Positions 26,301 through 37,300 of a stretch of DNA of 64,000 nucleotides are shown piece after piece. The DNA comes from Aestuariivita sp. (GTDB lineage Bacteria; Pseudomonadota; Alphaproteobacteria; Rhodobacterales; Rhodobacteraceae). Position numbers and translations under genes: made by a program. Location: positions 1 through 64,000 of the forward strand of contig JAPORU010000176.1 in assembly GCA_026710045.1 (NCBI GenBank), given 5' to 3'. The notes under the pieces are model-generated. The model saw only the letters and a list, made by a program, of their open reading frames with translations, ran no database searches and was not told the DNA's origin. Position 1 is the stretch's first letter; every line of letters begins with the position of its first letter.

Positions 26301-28742
26301 GTGATTGAAGACAGCGACATTGAAACAGAACTGACACGAATTCAGGTGCGTCTGGCTGATCTGGATACCGAACAACAGCAACTGCGGCGTCGGATGACGA
26401 CACTTAAGGCACGCCTCGCTACAAATCAGAGACAAGCTGATAAAAAACGTTCCGTCAAGAATGCCCCTGTCACAAATGCCTCGCCGTCCCGTGAAAAGGT
26501 TGAATTGTTCCGTTGCCTGTTTGCGGGTCGGCCGGATGTATTTCCTGTGCGATGGGAAAGTCGAAAATCCAAACGTTCAGGATATTCACCCGCCTGCGCC
26601 AACGAATGGGCACGCGGCATCTGCGAGAAACCAAAGGTCAAATGTAATGAATGCCCGCATCAGAAATTCATCCCACCGGATGAAAGCGTCATTGCGAGGC
26701 ATCTGTGGGGTGGCAGCAAGCGGGACGAGGACTTTGTAGCGGGGGTCTATCCGCTGCTGCCTGACGACACCTGTTGGTTCCTGGCAGCGGATTTTGACAA
26801 GGTGTCGTGGACTGAGGATGCAAATGCCTTGCTCGAAACCTGTCGTCTAAAGGGGGTGCCAGCAGCATTGGAACGTTCACGGTCCGGCAACGGAGGGCAT
26901 GTATGGATTTTCTTCTCTGAACAAGTATCTGCCCGTCTCGCACGTCAGCTCGGATCGGTTTTGATTACAGAGACGATGGAAAGACGGCCGGAAATCGGCT
27001 TTACATCTTATGACCGTCTATTTCCGAACCAAGATACCATGCCCCGTGGCGGCTTCGGCAATCTGATCGCGCTGCCCCTGCAGAACACCGCGCGAACCAT
27101 AGATAACAGTGTCTTTGTTGACACAGAAATGCAACCGTATAAGGATCAGTGGGCCTATTTGTCCTCTCAACCAAGAATGTCGGCGGTTGCAGTGACCAAG
27201 CTCGTCGACATAGCAGAGCGTTCAGGACGGATGCTGAACGTCCGGATACCAGTGGAAGATGCGCAGGCAAACGAACCTTGGAAACTGCCTCCGTCACGTC
27301 ACAGCGCGCCACGATACCTGAATGTGCCCATACCACATACGATTAAAGTTACGATTGCCGACCAGATATATATTGATCGCTCGAACCTTCCATCCGGTCT
27401 GGTCACGCAATTGATTCGGCAGGCTGCATTCCAGAACCCCGAATTCTATCGCGCACAGGCGATGCGGCTGTCGACTTTCGGCAAACCACGCATAATATCT
27501 TGCGCCGAGATCCACCCCAAACACATCGCCCTGCCACGCGGTTGTTTCGACGAGATGATCGGATTCCTGTCCGATCATAACGTCAACGTTGACGTTGACG
27601 ACGTACGAGAGGATGGTACACTATTGCCCGTTTCGGTGCAGTTCCGTGGTAATCTCCGCCCACGGCAGTCGCACGCTTTCGAGACATTGATCAAGTACGA
27701 TACCGGTGTACTTGCGGCCACAACAGCTTTCGGCAAGACGGTTGTTGCGGCCGCGTTGATTGCGCACCGCAGCCGCAATACATTGATTCTGGTACACCGT
27801 CGAGAACTCTTGAATCAGTGGATCGAGCGCCTTAAGTCCTTCCTGCAAATCGACCCGAAGAAAATCGGTAAAATTGGAGGCGGGAGCCGTCAACCCTCGG
27901 GCATCATTGATGTGGCGCTGATCCAGAGTCTTGTCCGCAAGGGTGACGTCGACGACATCGTTGCCGGATATGGTCATCTTATTGTCGATGAATGCCACCA
28001 CCTGTCTGCCGCAAGCTTTGAACTCGTCGCGCGCAGGTCGAAAGCACGATATGTCATGGGATTGTCGGCGACCGTCACCCGAAAGGACGGGCATCACCCG
28101 ATCATCTTCATGCAATGTGGTCCCGTACGCTATCAGGTGAGCGCCAAATCCCAAGCTGCCGAAAGCGGACTACGCCATAGGGCGCGGGAACGTCAAACGA
28201 GATTTCGACTGCCAGAGACACTCGCCATGCTCGAACAGCCGTCTATGCCTGCAATCTATGCGGCTCTGACTGAGGATAAAGCTCGAAACGATCTGATCTT
28301 CAACGATGTACTCAAATCGCTGGAAGCCAAACGATCACCGATTGTATTGACGGAACGAAAGGACCACCTTGACTACCTTCGACAGCGATTCTCTCGATTT
28401 GCCAAGAATATCATCGTTCTCCATGGCGGCATGTCGGCACAGGATCGAAAAGCCGCTGAGACTGCATTGAATGTTTCGAATGATGAGGAACGACTCATCC
28501 TCGCAACGGGACGTTATGTCGGCGAGGGCTTTGATGACCCACGCCTTGATACCCTATTCCTGACGATGCCGATTGCCTGGAAGGGCACACTGGCGCAATA
28601 TGTCGGCCGATTACATCGGCGGTATCATCAAAAGAAAGACGTGCTGGTCATCGACTATGTCGACAATTCGGTCCCGGTTCTTGCCAAAATGGCCGCCAAG
28701 CGACGAACAGGCTATCGAGCCCTTGGTTATGTGATGGAATAG
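26301..28742 (+). CDS. Archaeo-eukaryotic-type primase fused to SF2 helicase (TOTE-type)
   Basis: An 813-residue protein. Residues 5-45 are a predicted coiled coil. Four cysteines (C99, C108, C115, C118) probably bind zinc in front of an AEP-superfamily primase: the catalytic aspartates D164 and D166 are in FLAADFDK, the nucleotide-binding histidine H200 in NGGHVWIFF, and GNLIALPLQ completes the pattern. From about 445 an SF2 helicase of the RAD25/XPB-like DEAD group follows, with Walker A TTAFGKT (474-480), DECH (563-566), GLSAT (587-591) and QYVGRLHRR near the end. This domain order is the one labelled 'TOTE conflict system primase' in protein family databases. Start is GTG at 26301 with AAGG upstream. 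It is divergent from the exonuclease-RecQ-UvrD gene; I infer both belong to one module acting on DNA ends or invading replicons. Confidence 0.88.
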   Translation: MIEDSDIETELTRIQVRLADLDTEQQQLRRRMTTLKARLATNQRQADKKRSVKNAPVTNASPSREKVELFRCLFAGRPDVFPVRWESRKSKRSGYSPACANEWARGICEKPKVKCNECPHQKFIPPDESVIARHLWGGSKRDEDFVAGVYPLLPDDTCWFLAADFDKVSWTEDANALLETCRLKGVPAALERSRSGNGGHVWIFFSEQVSARLARQLGSVLITETMERRPEIGFTSYDRLFPNQDTMPRGGFGNLIALPLQNTARTIDNSVFVDTEMQPYKDQWAYLSSQPRMSAVAVTKLVDIAERSGRMLNVRIPVEDAQANEPWKLPPSRHSAPRYLNVPIPHTIKVTIADQIYIDRSNLPSGLVTQLIRQAAFQNPEFYRAQAMRLSTFGKPRIISCAEIHPKHIALPRGCFDEMIGFLSDHNVNVDVDDVREDGTLLPVSVQFRGNLRPRQSHAFETLIKYDTGVLAATTAFGKTVVAAALIAHRSRNTLILVHRRELLNQWIERLKSFLQIDPKKIGKIGGGSRQPSGIIDVALIQSLVRKGDVDDIVAGYGHLIVDECHHLSAASFELVARRSKARYVMGLSATVTRKDGHHPIIFMQCGPVRYQVSAKSQAAESGLRHRARERQTRFRLPETLAMLEQPSMPAIYAALTEDKARNDLIFNDVLKSLEAKRSPIVLTERKDHLDYLRQRFSRFAKNIIVLHGGMSAQDRKAAETALNVSNDEERLILATGRYVGEGFDDPRLDTLFLTMPIAWKGTLAQYVGRLHRRYHQKKDVLVIDYVDNSVPVLAKMAAKRRTGYRALGYVME

Positions 28743-29095
28743 CACCGCCCAAACACGATAAACCCCACCACTGAAAACAGAGCCGCACGCAAAAGCGCAA
28801 CCATCCCACAGTCATCCAACCCACATCAGACCTGCAAGTCCAGAACCGTGCCCGACACACCGTCACCCCACCGGTTCCGTCTTGATACCATCCCGCGACA
28901 CTGGAAAAGAAACCTTTGGAGAGTTTATGTCCGTTGGGTTGAAGAATCGGTTCTACGAGACACAGATGTTCATCACCTCTGACGAAGGTCGTTTCTTTCA
29001 TCCGACCCTATCAAAAATTGGTCTTGGTAATCAGGTATCAGGTCGACGACGGCGATATCCATCGAATGAAAGGACAATTGGGAAGACACATAATC
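28743..29095. other. Convergent gap between the primase-helicase gene and soxG
   Basis: No gene or clear terminator recognised in these 353 bases. It forms the right-hand edge of the two-gene helicase module. Confidence 0.5.
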
Positions 29096-29641
29096 TCAGG
29101 CCATTACGCCACGCGCTTCGACAGCCTCCATACACAATTCAATATGACGAATCAGTGTCCGCGCCATTGATCGAAAAACCATGACCTGAAATATCATCTC
29201 ACCAGTGCGCGATACACTCGCCATCATGTGACCGCATCGCGTTCGCGCCGTATGATTGATCGCAAAAGCGCTCCCGCGTAAATCAATCGGAACAAGACGC
29301 GTTAAAATATCCACAGCATATGCACCCTCAAGCTGAACAACGGCCCATGCATCGGACTGATCAACGAGCGCGGCATACTGAATGAGATGTGAATCAGGAT
29401 ATGGTCCTACCAATAGCCCCTGCCCTTTCCCAAACCAGATCATCCGTGCATCGCTCGCTACGCCTATCCGATTAGGTGCGGGAAACGCGACGGCATGCGC
29501 CTGCATAAGAACGTCGGAAAGCTGTCGGTCTTGTCCCTTATAGGGGGCTACGACGGTCAAACAGCCAAGATCCACTTCTTCCATACGCACACCGCACACG
29601 GTCTTTGGTACCATCCCCTCGCACGGAGTCCTTGCAATCAT
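29096..29641 (-). CDS. soxG: Sarcosine oxidase, gamma subunit
   Basis: A 181-residue SoxG protein, the small structural subunit of the heterotetrameric sarcosine oxidase. It is last in the order soxB-soxD-soxA-soxG. The segment GVASDARMIWFGKGQGLLVG and the downstream VQLEGAYAVDILTRLVPIDL match the aminomethyltransferase-like fold of the family. I use the ATG at 29641, one base after the soxA stop; earlier in-frame starts up to 29674 would overlap soxA. Confidence 0.85.
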   Translation of the reverse strand: MIARTPCEGMVPKTVCGVRMEEVDLGCLTVVAPYKGQDRQLSDVLMQAHAVAFPAPNRIGVASDARMIWFGKGQGLLVGPYPDSHLIQYAALVDQSDAWAVVQLEGAYAVDILTRLVPIDLRGSAFAINHTARTRCGHMMASVSRTGEMIFQVMVFRSMARTLIRHIELCMEAVEARGVMA

Positions 29642-29642
29642 T

Positions 29643-32579
29643 TCAATCACGTGCACGCGCCCCTTCCGGATCAAAAAAAACCGGATGGGTTACAAGACAA
29701 CGGGTTGTCACTCCACGCAGATGATCAACGGCATCGATCTCTTCTCCATAGCGTTCAGGACCATTCTTGAGAAATCCTAACCCGATCGCAGTTCCAAGAG
29801 TGGGTGAAACTGCAGCCGATGAAATATGACCCTGATCATTCTTCCGAACAGGAACCACTCCCTTTGGAAAAAGATGTGCTCCAGCTCTCAGTGACGCGCC
29901 CGCATCCACCGGCTTTAATCCCACGAGTCGATGTCGATTGGCGTGAGTCAATCCAGGTCGAGACGCCATACGCTTTCCAATATAATCTTTTGTCTTCGAA
30001 GCCATACGTGCCAGTCCGATATCATAGGCTGTCGCCCGCCCGTCAATCTCAGCGTGTGTAATGAACCCCTTTTCCATTCTCAGTACGTTCAAGGCCTCCA
30101 TCCCATAAACGCCACCGCCACGTTCCTCTGCTTTGGCAACCAAGAGACGAAACACGCTCTCGCCATAGCGAGCCGGTACCGCGAGCTCATAAGCCCGTTC
30201 ACCTGAGAATGAAATGCGAAACAGCCGTCCTTTGATTCCAGAAATAGCAACCTCACCACAGGACATAAATGGCCAACGATCGTTCTCGATCGAATCATCC
30301 AGAAGTTCATTGAGAATCGTTCGTGACAAGGGTCCTGCAATGCCATACTGGGCCCACTGCTCCGTTACCGAAATCATCGTGACATCCCATTCTGGATGCA
30401 AACACTGGTTTACAAATTCCAGGTGCGCCAATACGAACCCTGCCGCCGCCGTAGTGGTGGTCATAAGATAATGCGAATCGCCCAATCGGGCAGAGGTTCC
30501 ATCGTCCATCACATGTCCGTCTTCACGCAGCATCAACCCATAACGCACGGAACCCACTTTGAGACTTGAGAAGGTGTTGGTGTACACAAAGTCCAGTAAC
30601 TTTGCGGAATCCCTACCTTGGATATCAATTTTGCCAAGCGTGGAGACATCGCAGATACCTACGGCATTTCGGACATATCTTACTTCTCGATCAATGCTTT
30701 GCTGCATCGTATGCTCGTTCGCTTCGGGGAAATAACTGGGACGATACCAAAGACCCGCCTCTATCATCGGCGCGCCGCGCTCGACCGCAACACGATGAGC
30801 CGATGTGAAACGTTCAGGAGCGAAATCCTTTCCTTGTGCGTCGGCGCCTATGGCCGCCAGGGAAACTGGAGTATAGGGCGGTCGAAACGTTGTTGTCCCA
30901 GTTTCTGGGATTGTTCGATTGGTAAGTTCGGAGAGGACAGCGAGGGTGACCACATTTGAGAGCTTTCCTTGGTCTGTCGCCATCCCTTGCGTCGTATAGC
31001 GCTTCAAATGTTCAACAGATCGGTAATTTTCCGCTACCGATAATTCGACGTCCTTTACCGTCACATCGTTTTGAAAATCGAGCCAGGCCCGAGTCTTCCC
31101 CTTGCCTGTCACATACCAAAGTGAGGTCTGGCGATAGGGATCGTCTTCCGCATCCGGAATCTCGACGGGAACATCGGATTTTCCATGTTCTTGGGCAACG
31201 TACAGACCCGCTTGGGCTCCATCCCTAAGACAGGATTGTGTCGACATTGATCCCATACAAGATCCAGCGAATACAAGATTAGGGACAGCATCACGAAGCG
31301 GCACAAAAGCTGCAATGTCCTCACGCCAAACAGGAGATGAGCCAAGATGGCAGGCCAGATTAACCGTTGGATTCCAACCACCCGACACAGCAAGTGCATC
31401 AACCGGGATGGAATGCATCCGACCAGACGACCGCAGCCTGATACCCTTCAAGCCCTTCCTGCCGCGCGTATCATAGACTTCAGTTCCCTGAATGACCTCA
31501 ATCCCATCAATGTCGGGAGCGTCGGAACGGCTATCGATCACAGCTGCGACATTCACGCCAGCCGCTGTCAGATCGCGTACCGTTCGATATGCATCATTGT
31601 TGTTCGTAAAGACCGCTATGGACTCTCCGGGACAAACGCCCCAACGATTCAAGTAGTCCCGTATCGAACTTGCAAGCAATATCCCAGGACGATCATTGTT
31701 GGCAAACGCGATCGGGCGCTCCATTGCGCCTGCCGCCAAAATTGCATGACGTGCAACAAGGCGCCAAAATGTTTCCCGGGGCAGAGATCGATGCGGCGGA
31801 CGATGCTGGCCAACACGCTCCAGTGCAGCAAACGTACCATGATCATAGATACCCGTTACCGTTGTTCTCGACATGAGTTGAACATTTGGCAAATTCCGCA
31901 ATTCTTCCACCGTTCGTTCAGCCCAGATTTGGCATGGTTGTTGATCAATCTCATGCGTTTCTGCCAACAGACGCCCACCCAACTTGCTATCTTCATCGGC
32001 CAGGATCACATCCAACCCGGCACGGCCTGCAGCCAAAGTCGCCATCAAACCGGCAGGACCACTTCCGATAACCAGAAGGTCGCAATGGGCCCAGGCCCGT
32101 TCGTAACAATCTCTATCCGCCTCACCTGATAGAGCTCCAAGCCCGGCTGCTCTGCGAATAAGGGGTTCATAGATCCGTTCCCATATTCCACGTGGCCACA
32201 TAAACGTTTTATAATAGAAACCGGCGCCGAGAAACGGAGCGGCAAGATCAAATAGCGCACGAAAATCCCAAGCCAGTGAGGGCCAGTGATTCTGCGAATG
32301 AGCTTCGAGTCCATTATAAAGTTCCTGAACCGTTGCACGCGTGTTCGGCTCACGATTTGCATCCGACCCAATTGTCACTAAAGCGTTCGGCTCTTCACTC
32401 CCGGCCGTTAACACTCCACGTGGTCGATGATACTTGAAGGACCGTCCAAGCAACCGGACATCGTTCGCCATCAAGGCTGAAGCAAGCGTATCGCCAGCAA
32501 AACCTGTAAAGTTTACCTTGTCAAACTTGAAGCTGATTGGCACATTACGATCAATAAGACCCTTGCCATGGATCCTCAC
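29643..32579 (-). CDS. soxA: Sarcosine oxidase, alpha subunit
   Basis: A 978-residue subunit of heterotetrameric sarcosine oxidase, which demethylates sarcosine to glycine, passing the methylene group to tetrahydrofolate. The N-terminus has a 2Fe-2S-ferredoxin-like fold without its clusters (GRSFKYHRPRGVLTAGSEEPN), then an NAD-binding Rossmann domain (DLLVIGSGPAGLMATLAAGRAG) and a C-terminal aminomethyltransferase (GcvT-like) half with folate site. A GTG start at 32579 overlaps the soxD stop by four bases and has GGAGGAG eight bases upstream; this is better than an upstream TTG at 32606. Full length for the family. Confidence 0.96.
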   Translation of the reverse strand: MRIHGKGLIDRNVPISFKFDKVNFTGFAGDTLASALMANDVRLLGRSFKYHRPRGVLTAGSEEPNALVTIGSDANREPNTRATVQELYNGLEAHSQNHWPSLAWDFRALFDLAAPFLGAGFYYKTFMWPRGIWERIYEPLIRRAAGLGALSGEADRDCYERAWAHCDLLVIGSGPAGLMATLAAGRAGLDVILADEDSKLGGRLLAETHEIDQQPCQIWAERTVEELRNLPNVQLMSRTTVTGIYDHGTFAALERVGQHRPPHRSLPRETFWRLVARHAILAAGAMERPIAFANNDRPGILLASSIRDYLNRWGVCPGESIAVFTNNNDAYRTVRDLTAAGVNVAAVIDSRSDAPDIDGIEVIQGTEVYDTRGRKGLKGIRLRSSGRMHSIPVDALAVSGGWNPTVNLACHLGSSPVWREDIAAFVPLRDAVPNLVFAGSCMGSMSTQSCLRDGAQAGLYVAQEHGKSDVPVEIPDAEDDPYRQTSLWYVTGKGKTRAWLDFQNDVTVKDVELSVAENYRSVEHLKRYTTQGMATDQGKLSNVVTLAVLSELTNRTIPETGTTTFRPPYTPVSLAAIGADAQGKDFAPERFTSAHRVAVERGAPMIEAGLWYRPSYFPEANEHTMQQSIDREVRYVRNAVGICDVSTLGKIDIQGRDSAKLLDFVYTNTFSSLKVGSVRYGLMLREDGHVMDDGTSARLGDSHYLMTTTTAAAGFVLAHLEFVNQCLHPEWDVTMISVTEQWAQYGIAGPLSRTILNELLDDSIENDRWPFMSCGEVAISGIKGRLFRISFSGERAYELAVPARYGESVFRLLVAKAEERGGGVYGMEALNVLRMEKGFITHAEIDGRATAYDIGLARMASKTKDYIGKRMASRPGLTHANRHRLVGLKPVDAGASLRAGAHLFPKGVVPVRKNDQGHISSAAVSPTLGTAIGLGFLKNGPERYGEEIDAVDHLRGVTTRCLVTHPVFFDPEGARARD

Positions 32580-32839
32580 CGTTGCATCTCCTCCGGCAAC
32601 TCGCAAGCCCGTATTTCATGAGTGACCGTGTCACGTGTTACAATCAACCATGCCCCACATCCTGAGACATGATGCCAGAGTTCCTGAGATAGGCCCGCGG
32701 GATTGTTCCGCAGATGCAGATAACTCTCCCATGCCTCGTCGGACGCTTCCTCACCGGGACGTGTAAGGATAACCGCAGACCCTCGACAAGCGAATTCCCG
32801 TAGATCACGTTCGCCACAAATTGGGCAGCCTATCCTCAT
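32576..32839 (-). CDS. soxD: Sarcosine oxidase, delta subunit
   Basis: An 87-residue SoxD, the zinc-binding small subunit of the enzyme. C5 and C8 (CPICG) with further C18 and a later histidine/cysteine pair (H57, C61) fit the known zinc site. It overlaps soxA by four bases and follows soxB by 54 bases. Confidence 0.94.
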   Translation of the reverse strand: MRIGCPICGERDLREFACRGSAVILTRPGEEASDEAWESYLHLRNNPAGLSQELWHHVSGCGAWLIVTRDTVTHEIRACELPEEMQR

Positions 32840-32893
32840 AATGCACTCCCGGTCTCAACTCTCAACAAACAGACCTCGTCTATCGCTATATTG

Positions 32894-34147
32894 TCAATGC
32901 AGATTGTGCTGCGAACCCGTCCCTTCTTCATCCATAAGATGGTACCCATCTCGGAATCGATTCAATCGAAATTGTGTCGCACATTGGTGGTAGGATCCAG
33001 TTGCGATAAGATGCGCAAACACGTTGCCAGAACCTGGAACGGCCTTAAATCCACCGTAGCACCAACCGCAATTGAGGTAGAGTCCATCAATGTCCGTTTT
33101 GTCAATAATCGGCGAACCATCTGGGGACATATCCATAATTCCACCCCAATGCCGCAATATGCGCGCTTTCCCAATCATGGGCATAAGTGCTAGACCCGCT
33201 TCAACAACATGCTCGACTGTTGGTAAATTTCCGCGGGCGGCATAGGACGGATAATAGTCCAGATCTCCACCAAAAACCAGTCCTCCCTTATCCGATTGAC
33301 TGATGTAGAAGTGCCCCATACCGAAGGTCACGACATGATCGATACAGGGCTTGAGACCTTCCGTCACAAAGGCTTGCAAAATATGACTCTCGATGGGAAG
33401 ACGAAGACCTGCGAGAGCCGCCACCTGTCCAGACCGACCGGCGGCACACATTCCAACCTTCTTGGCCTTAATGTCACCGCGATTCGTCTGTACCAAATCC
33501 ACTTTTCCACCCCGCACATGGATTCCAATCACTTCACAATTCTGAATAATATCAACGCCATGTTGATCGGCCCCACGTGCAAACCCCCAGGCCACGGCAT
33601 CATGACGGGCCGTACCGCCACGCGGATGATATAATCCCCCATAAATTGGAAAACGGGCGTTATCGTAATCAAGGAACGGAACCATCTTCCGCAACTCCTC
33701 GGGTTGCATCAAAATTGCATCGTCCCCCTGGTTTATCATCGCATTCCCACGCCGAACCGCCTCATCACGCTGCCCATCCGAGTGAAAAATATTGATAACC
33801 CCGCGCTGCGAATGCATCACATTATAATTCAACGCGTCTTCCAGTCCTTCCCAAAGTTTCAGGGAATGGCTGTAAAATTCGGAGTTTCCCGGCAGTGCGT
33901 AATTTGCGCGGACAATCGTGGTATTTCGTCCCACATTGCCGCCACCGATGTAACCACGTTCAAGAACGGCAATATTTCGCAATCCATGTTCTTTTGCGAG
34001 GTAATAGGCAGTCGCCAGCCCATGGCCGCCGCCGCCGATAATGACAATATCATATTCAGGTCGAGGTTCGGGATCACGCCAGTGATGCTGCCAACCCTTG
34101 TTACCAGTGAGTCCTTCCTTTAAAATGCGCCATCCAGAAAATTTCAT
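32894..34147 (-). CDS. soxB: Sarcosine oxidase, beta subunit
   Basis: A 417-residue flavoprotein subunit that oxidises sarcosine. The dinucleotide-binding motif DIVIIGGGGHGLATAYYLA holds FAD, and the family's covalent FMN-attachment region follows later (RGGTARHDAVAWGFARGAD). The C-terminal part has the glycine-rich NCGWCYGGFKAVPGSG signature. First gene of the soxBDAG operon; the commonly adjacent glyA or other one-carbon genes are absent. It is divergent from the pyruvate carboxylase gene across 230 bases. Confidence 0.96.
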   Translation of the reverse strand: MKFSGWRILKEGLTGNKGWQHHWRDPEPRPEYDIVIIGGGGHGLATAYYLAKEHGLRNIAVLERGYIGGGNVGRNTTIVRANYALPGNSEFYSHSLKLWEGLEDALNYNVMHSQRGVINIFHSDGQRDEAVRRGNAMINQGDDAILMQPEELRKMVPFLDYDNARFPIYGGLYHPRGGTARHDAVAWGFARGADQHGVDIIQNCEVIGIHVRGGKVDLVQTNRGDIKAKKVGMCAAGRSGQVAALAGLRLPIESHILQAFVTEGLKPCIDHVVTFGMGHFYISQSDKGGLVFGGDLDYYPSYAARGNLPTVEHVVEAGLALMPMIGKARILRHWGGIMDMSPDGSPIIDKTDIDGLYLNCGWCYGGFKAVPGSGNVFAHLIATGSYHQCATQFRLNRFRDGYHLMDEEGTGSQHNLH

Positions 34148-34377
34148 GATTCATTACTCTGTTGCCGTTTTATGTCCATCAAGATCGTTGAAAAAGAATA
34201 AAACTGTCAGCCAAACACACCGCATGCCAATCACCACGTCACACAGCAACCCCGTCTATCTGCATCCATCCGATCAGGCTTCATTGAATACATACACACG
34301 TCACCCCGCATACTGGTCACAAACGCTATGCGCGAAACTATGTAGAATCCACCTTATTAAATTTTTTGAGGAATCGC

Positions 34378-37300
34378 ATGGCTGAGTTTGGTAAAATTCT
34401 GATAGCAAACCGTGGCGAAATTGCAATTCGTATCTTAAGGGCCGCCAATGAGCTCGGCAAGAGGACCGTCGCCGTTTTTGCCGAAGAAGACAAATTGGGA
34501 TTGCACCGATTCAAGGCGGATGAGGCGTATCAAATTGGTGCCGGTTTAGGACCCGTAGCGGCATATCTGTCCATTGATGAAATGATCCGTGTTGCGCTCG
34601 AAAGCGGTGTGGACGCGATTCATCCCGGTTATGGATTATTATCGGAGAATCCGGACTTCGTCGAAGCGTGCGTGAAGAACGGGCTAACCTTCATAGGGCC
34701 GCAGGCAGAAACCATGCGTGCCCTCGGCAATAAGGATTCCGCCCGCAAGGTCGCAATGGCGGCAGGAGTACCCGTCATTCCGGCCTCAAACGTACTCGGA
34801 CCCGACATGGAGCGCATTTATGCCGAAGCCGCAGACATTGGTTATCCATTGATGCTCAAAGCCAGTTGGGGTGGTGGCGGACGAGGCATGCGTCCCATCA
34901 TGTCTGCCGATGAACTCGAAGAAAAAATTTTGGAAGGACGTCGGGAGGCAGAAGCCGCTTTTGGGAACGGTGATGGATTTCTTGAGAAAATGATCACTCA
35001 CGCGCGCCATGTCGAGGTTCAGATCCTTGGCGACAAACATGGTAACTTGTACCACTTATACGAGCGTGACTGCTCGATTCAACGTCGCAATCAAAAAGTC
35101 GTTGAACGTGCACCGGCTCCTTACCTGAATACCGCGCAACGATCTGAATTATGTGATCTCGGTCATCGAGTTTGCAAACATGTCAACTACGAGTGCGCTG
35201 GTACGGTCGAATTCCTCATGGATATGAAAACCGAACAGTTCTACTTCATCGAAGTCAATCCACGCGTTCAGGTGGAGCACACCGTCACCGAAGAAGTCAC
35301 CGGTATTGATATTGTTCAGGCCCAGATCCTGATCGCTGAAGGAAAAACCATTCAGGAAGCAACCGGAAAATCCACACAAGACGATATCACCCTCAATGGA
35401 CACGCGATACAGACGCGGATTACGACCGAGGATCCACAAAATCAATTCATTCCCGATTATGGACGGATCACAGCTTATCGTGAAGCCACAGGAATGGGAA
35501 TTCGGCTTGATGGCGGAACAGCCTACACGGGCGGAATTATTACCCGTTATTATGACTCGCTCTTAACAAAGATAACCGCTTGGGCTTCAACTCCTGCAAT
35601 GGCCATTGCCCGCATGGACCGGGCCTTGAGAGAGTTCCGCATTCGCGGCGTTTCAACAAATATTGCCTTTGTTGAAAACTTGCTGAAGCATCCCACGTTC
35701 TTGTGCAACGGCTACAGCACAAAATTCATTGATGAAACGCCTGAATTATTTCACTTTTCCAGGCGTCGGGATCGCGGAACTAAAGTGTTGACCTACATTG
35801 CAGACATCACGGTCAACGGACATCCAGAAGTCAAAGACCGTCCGAAACCACCGGCCAACATACGCGTTCCAATAGCGCCGAACCGTCGTACAGAACCTGT
35901 CAAAGGAGTAAGAAATCTTCTGGAACGACAAGGGGCACAAGCGGTTGCCAAGTGGATGAAAACTGAGAAAAGGCTTCTCATTACCGATACCACAATGCGT
36001 GATGGCCACCAATCCTTATTGGCCACACGCATGCGCTCCATCGACATGATCCGTGTTGCCCCAGTCTATTCAACCAATTTACCAGAATTGTTTTCGGTCG
36101 AATGCTGGGGCGGGGCAACATTTGATGTTGCTTATCGTTTTCTTCAAGAATGTCCTTGGCAACGCTTGCGCGATCTACGCGCCTGTATGCCCAACTTGAT
36201 GACCCAAATGCTGTTGCGCGGTTCCAATGGTGTCGGTTATACAAATTACCCAGACAATGTGGTGACCACCTTTGTGCGAGAAGCCGCAAAAAATATTGAT
36301 GTCTTCCGCGTGTTTGACAGCTTGAACTGGGTTGAAAACATGCGGGTCGCCATGGACGCGATTCTTGATTCTGAAAAAATTTGCGAAGGCACGATCTGCT
36401 ATACCGGTGACATTCAAGACCCGACGCGGGCCAAGTACGACTTAAAGTACTATGTCAATATGGCCAAGGACTTGCAGATGTCGGGCGCCCATATATTAGG
36501 GTTGAAAGACATGGCAGGAGTGCTGAAACCTTCCGCTGCGCGCGTTCTGATCAAGGTACTGAAAGAAGACGTTGACCTTCCCATTCACTTTCATACACAC
36601 GACACGGCTGGGGTTGCGTGTGCGACCATTTTTGCCGCATCAGAAGCTGGTGTTGATGCGGTCGACTGTGCGATGGACGCCTTCTCTGGTAATACAAGTC
36701 AGGCAACGCTTGGATCGGTTGTCGAGACGCTGAGAGGCAGTGACCGAGACACGGAACTGGATATTGGCGCCATTCGTGAAATCTCGGATTACTGGGAGGC
36801 GGTCCGGAAGCAATATGCAGCATTTGAGAGTGGTTTACAGGCACCGGCTTCCGAAGTTTACTTGCATGAAATGCCTGGGGGTCAGTTTACCAACCTAAAG
36901 GCGCAGGCCCGGTCGATGATGCTGGAAGAACGATGGCATGAAGTCGCACAGATGTATGCCAATGTAAATCAATTGTTTGGTGATATCGTCAAGGTCACAC
37001 CATCGTCCAAGGTTGTTGGCGATATGGCACTCATGATGGTGTCTCAAGGCCTTACTCTCGACGATATCAGGAACCCGGAAATTGAAGTCGCTTTTCCTGA
37101 AAGTGTGGTCGACATGATGCGCGGTAACTTAGGGCAACCTCCCGGGGGCTTCCCTAAGGACCTTGTCCAAAAGGTTTTGAAGAATGAACAGCCTATCGTT
37201 CATCGACCCAGTCGCGACGTGCCCGATGTTGATCTTGAAGCAACCCGCCAAGCGGTTTCACAGGAGATGGATGGTAAGGCAGTCGATGATGAAGATCTCA

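Noticed and set aside
28882..29184. 100-residue plus-strand frame overlapping the soxG end
   Set aside because: Overlaps a real gene on the other strand and shows no protein-family features.
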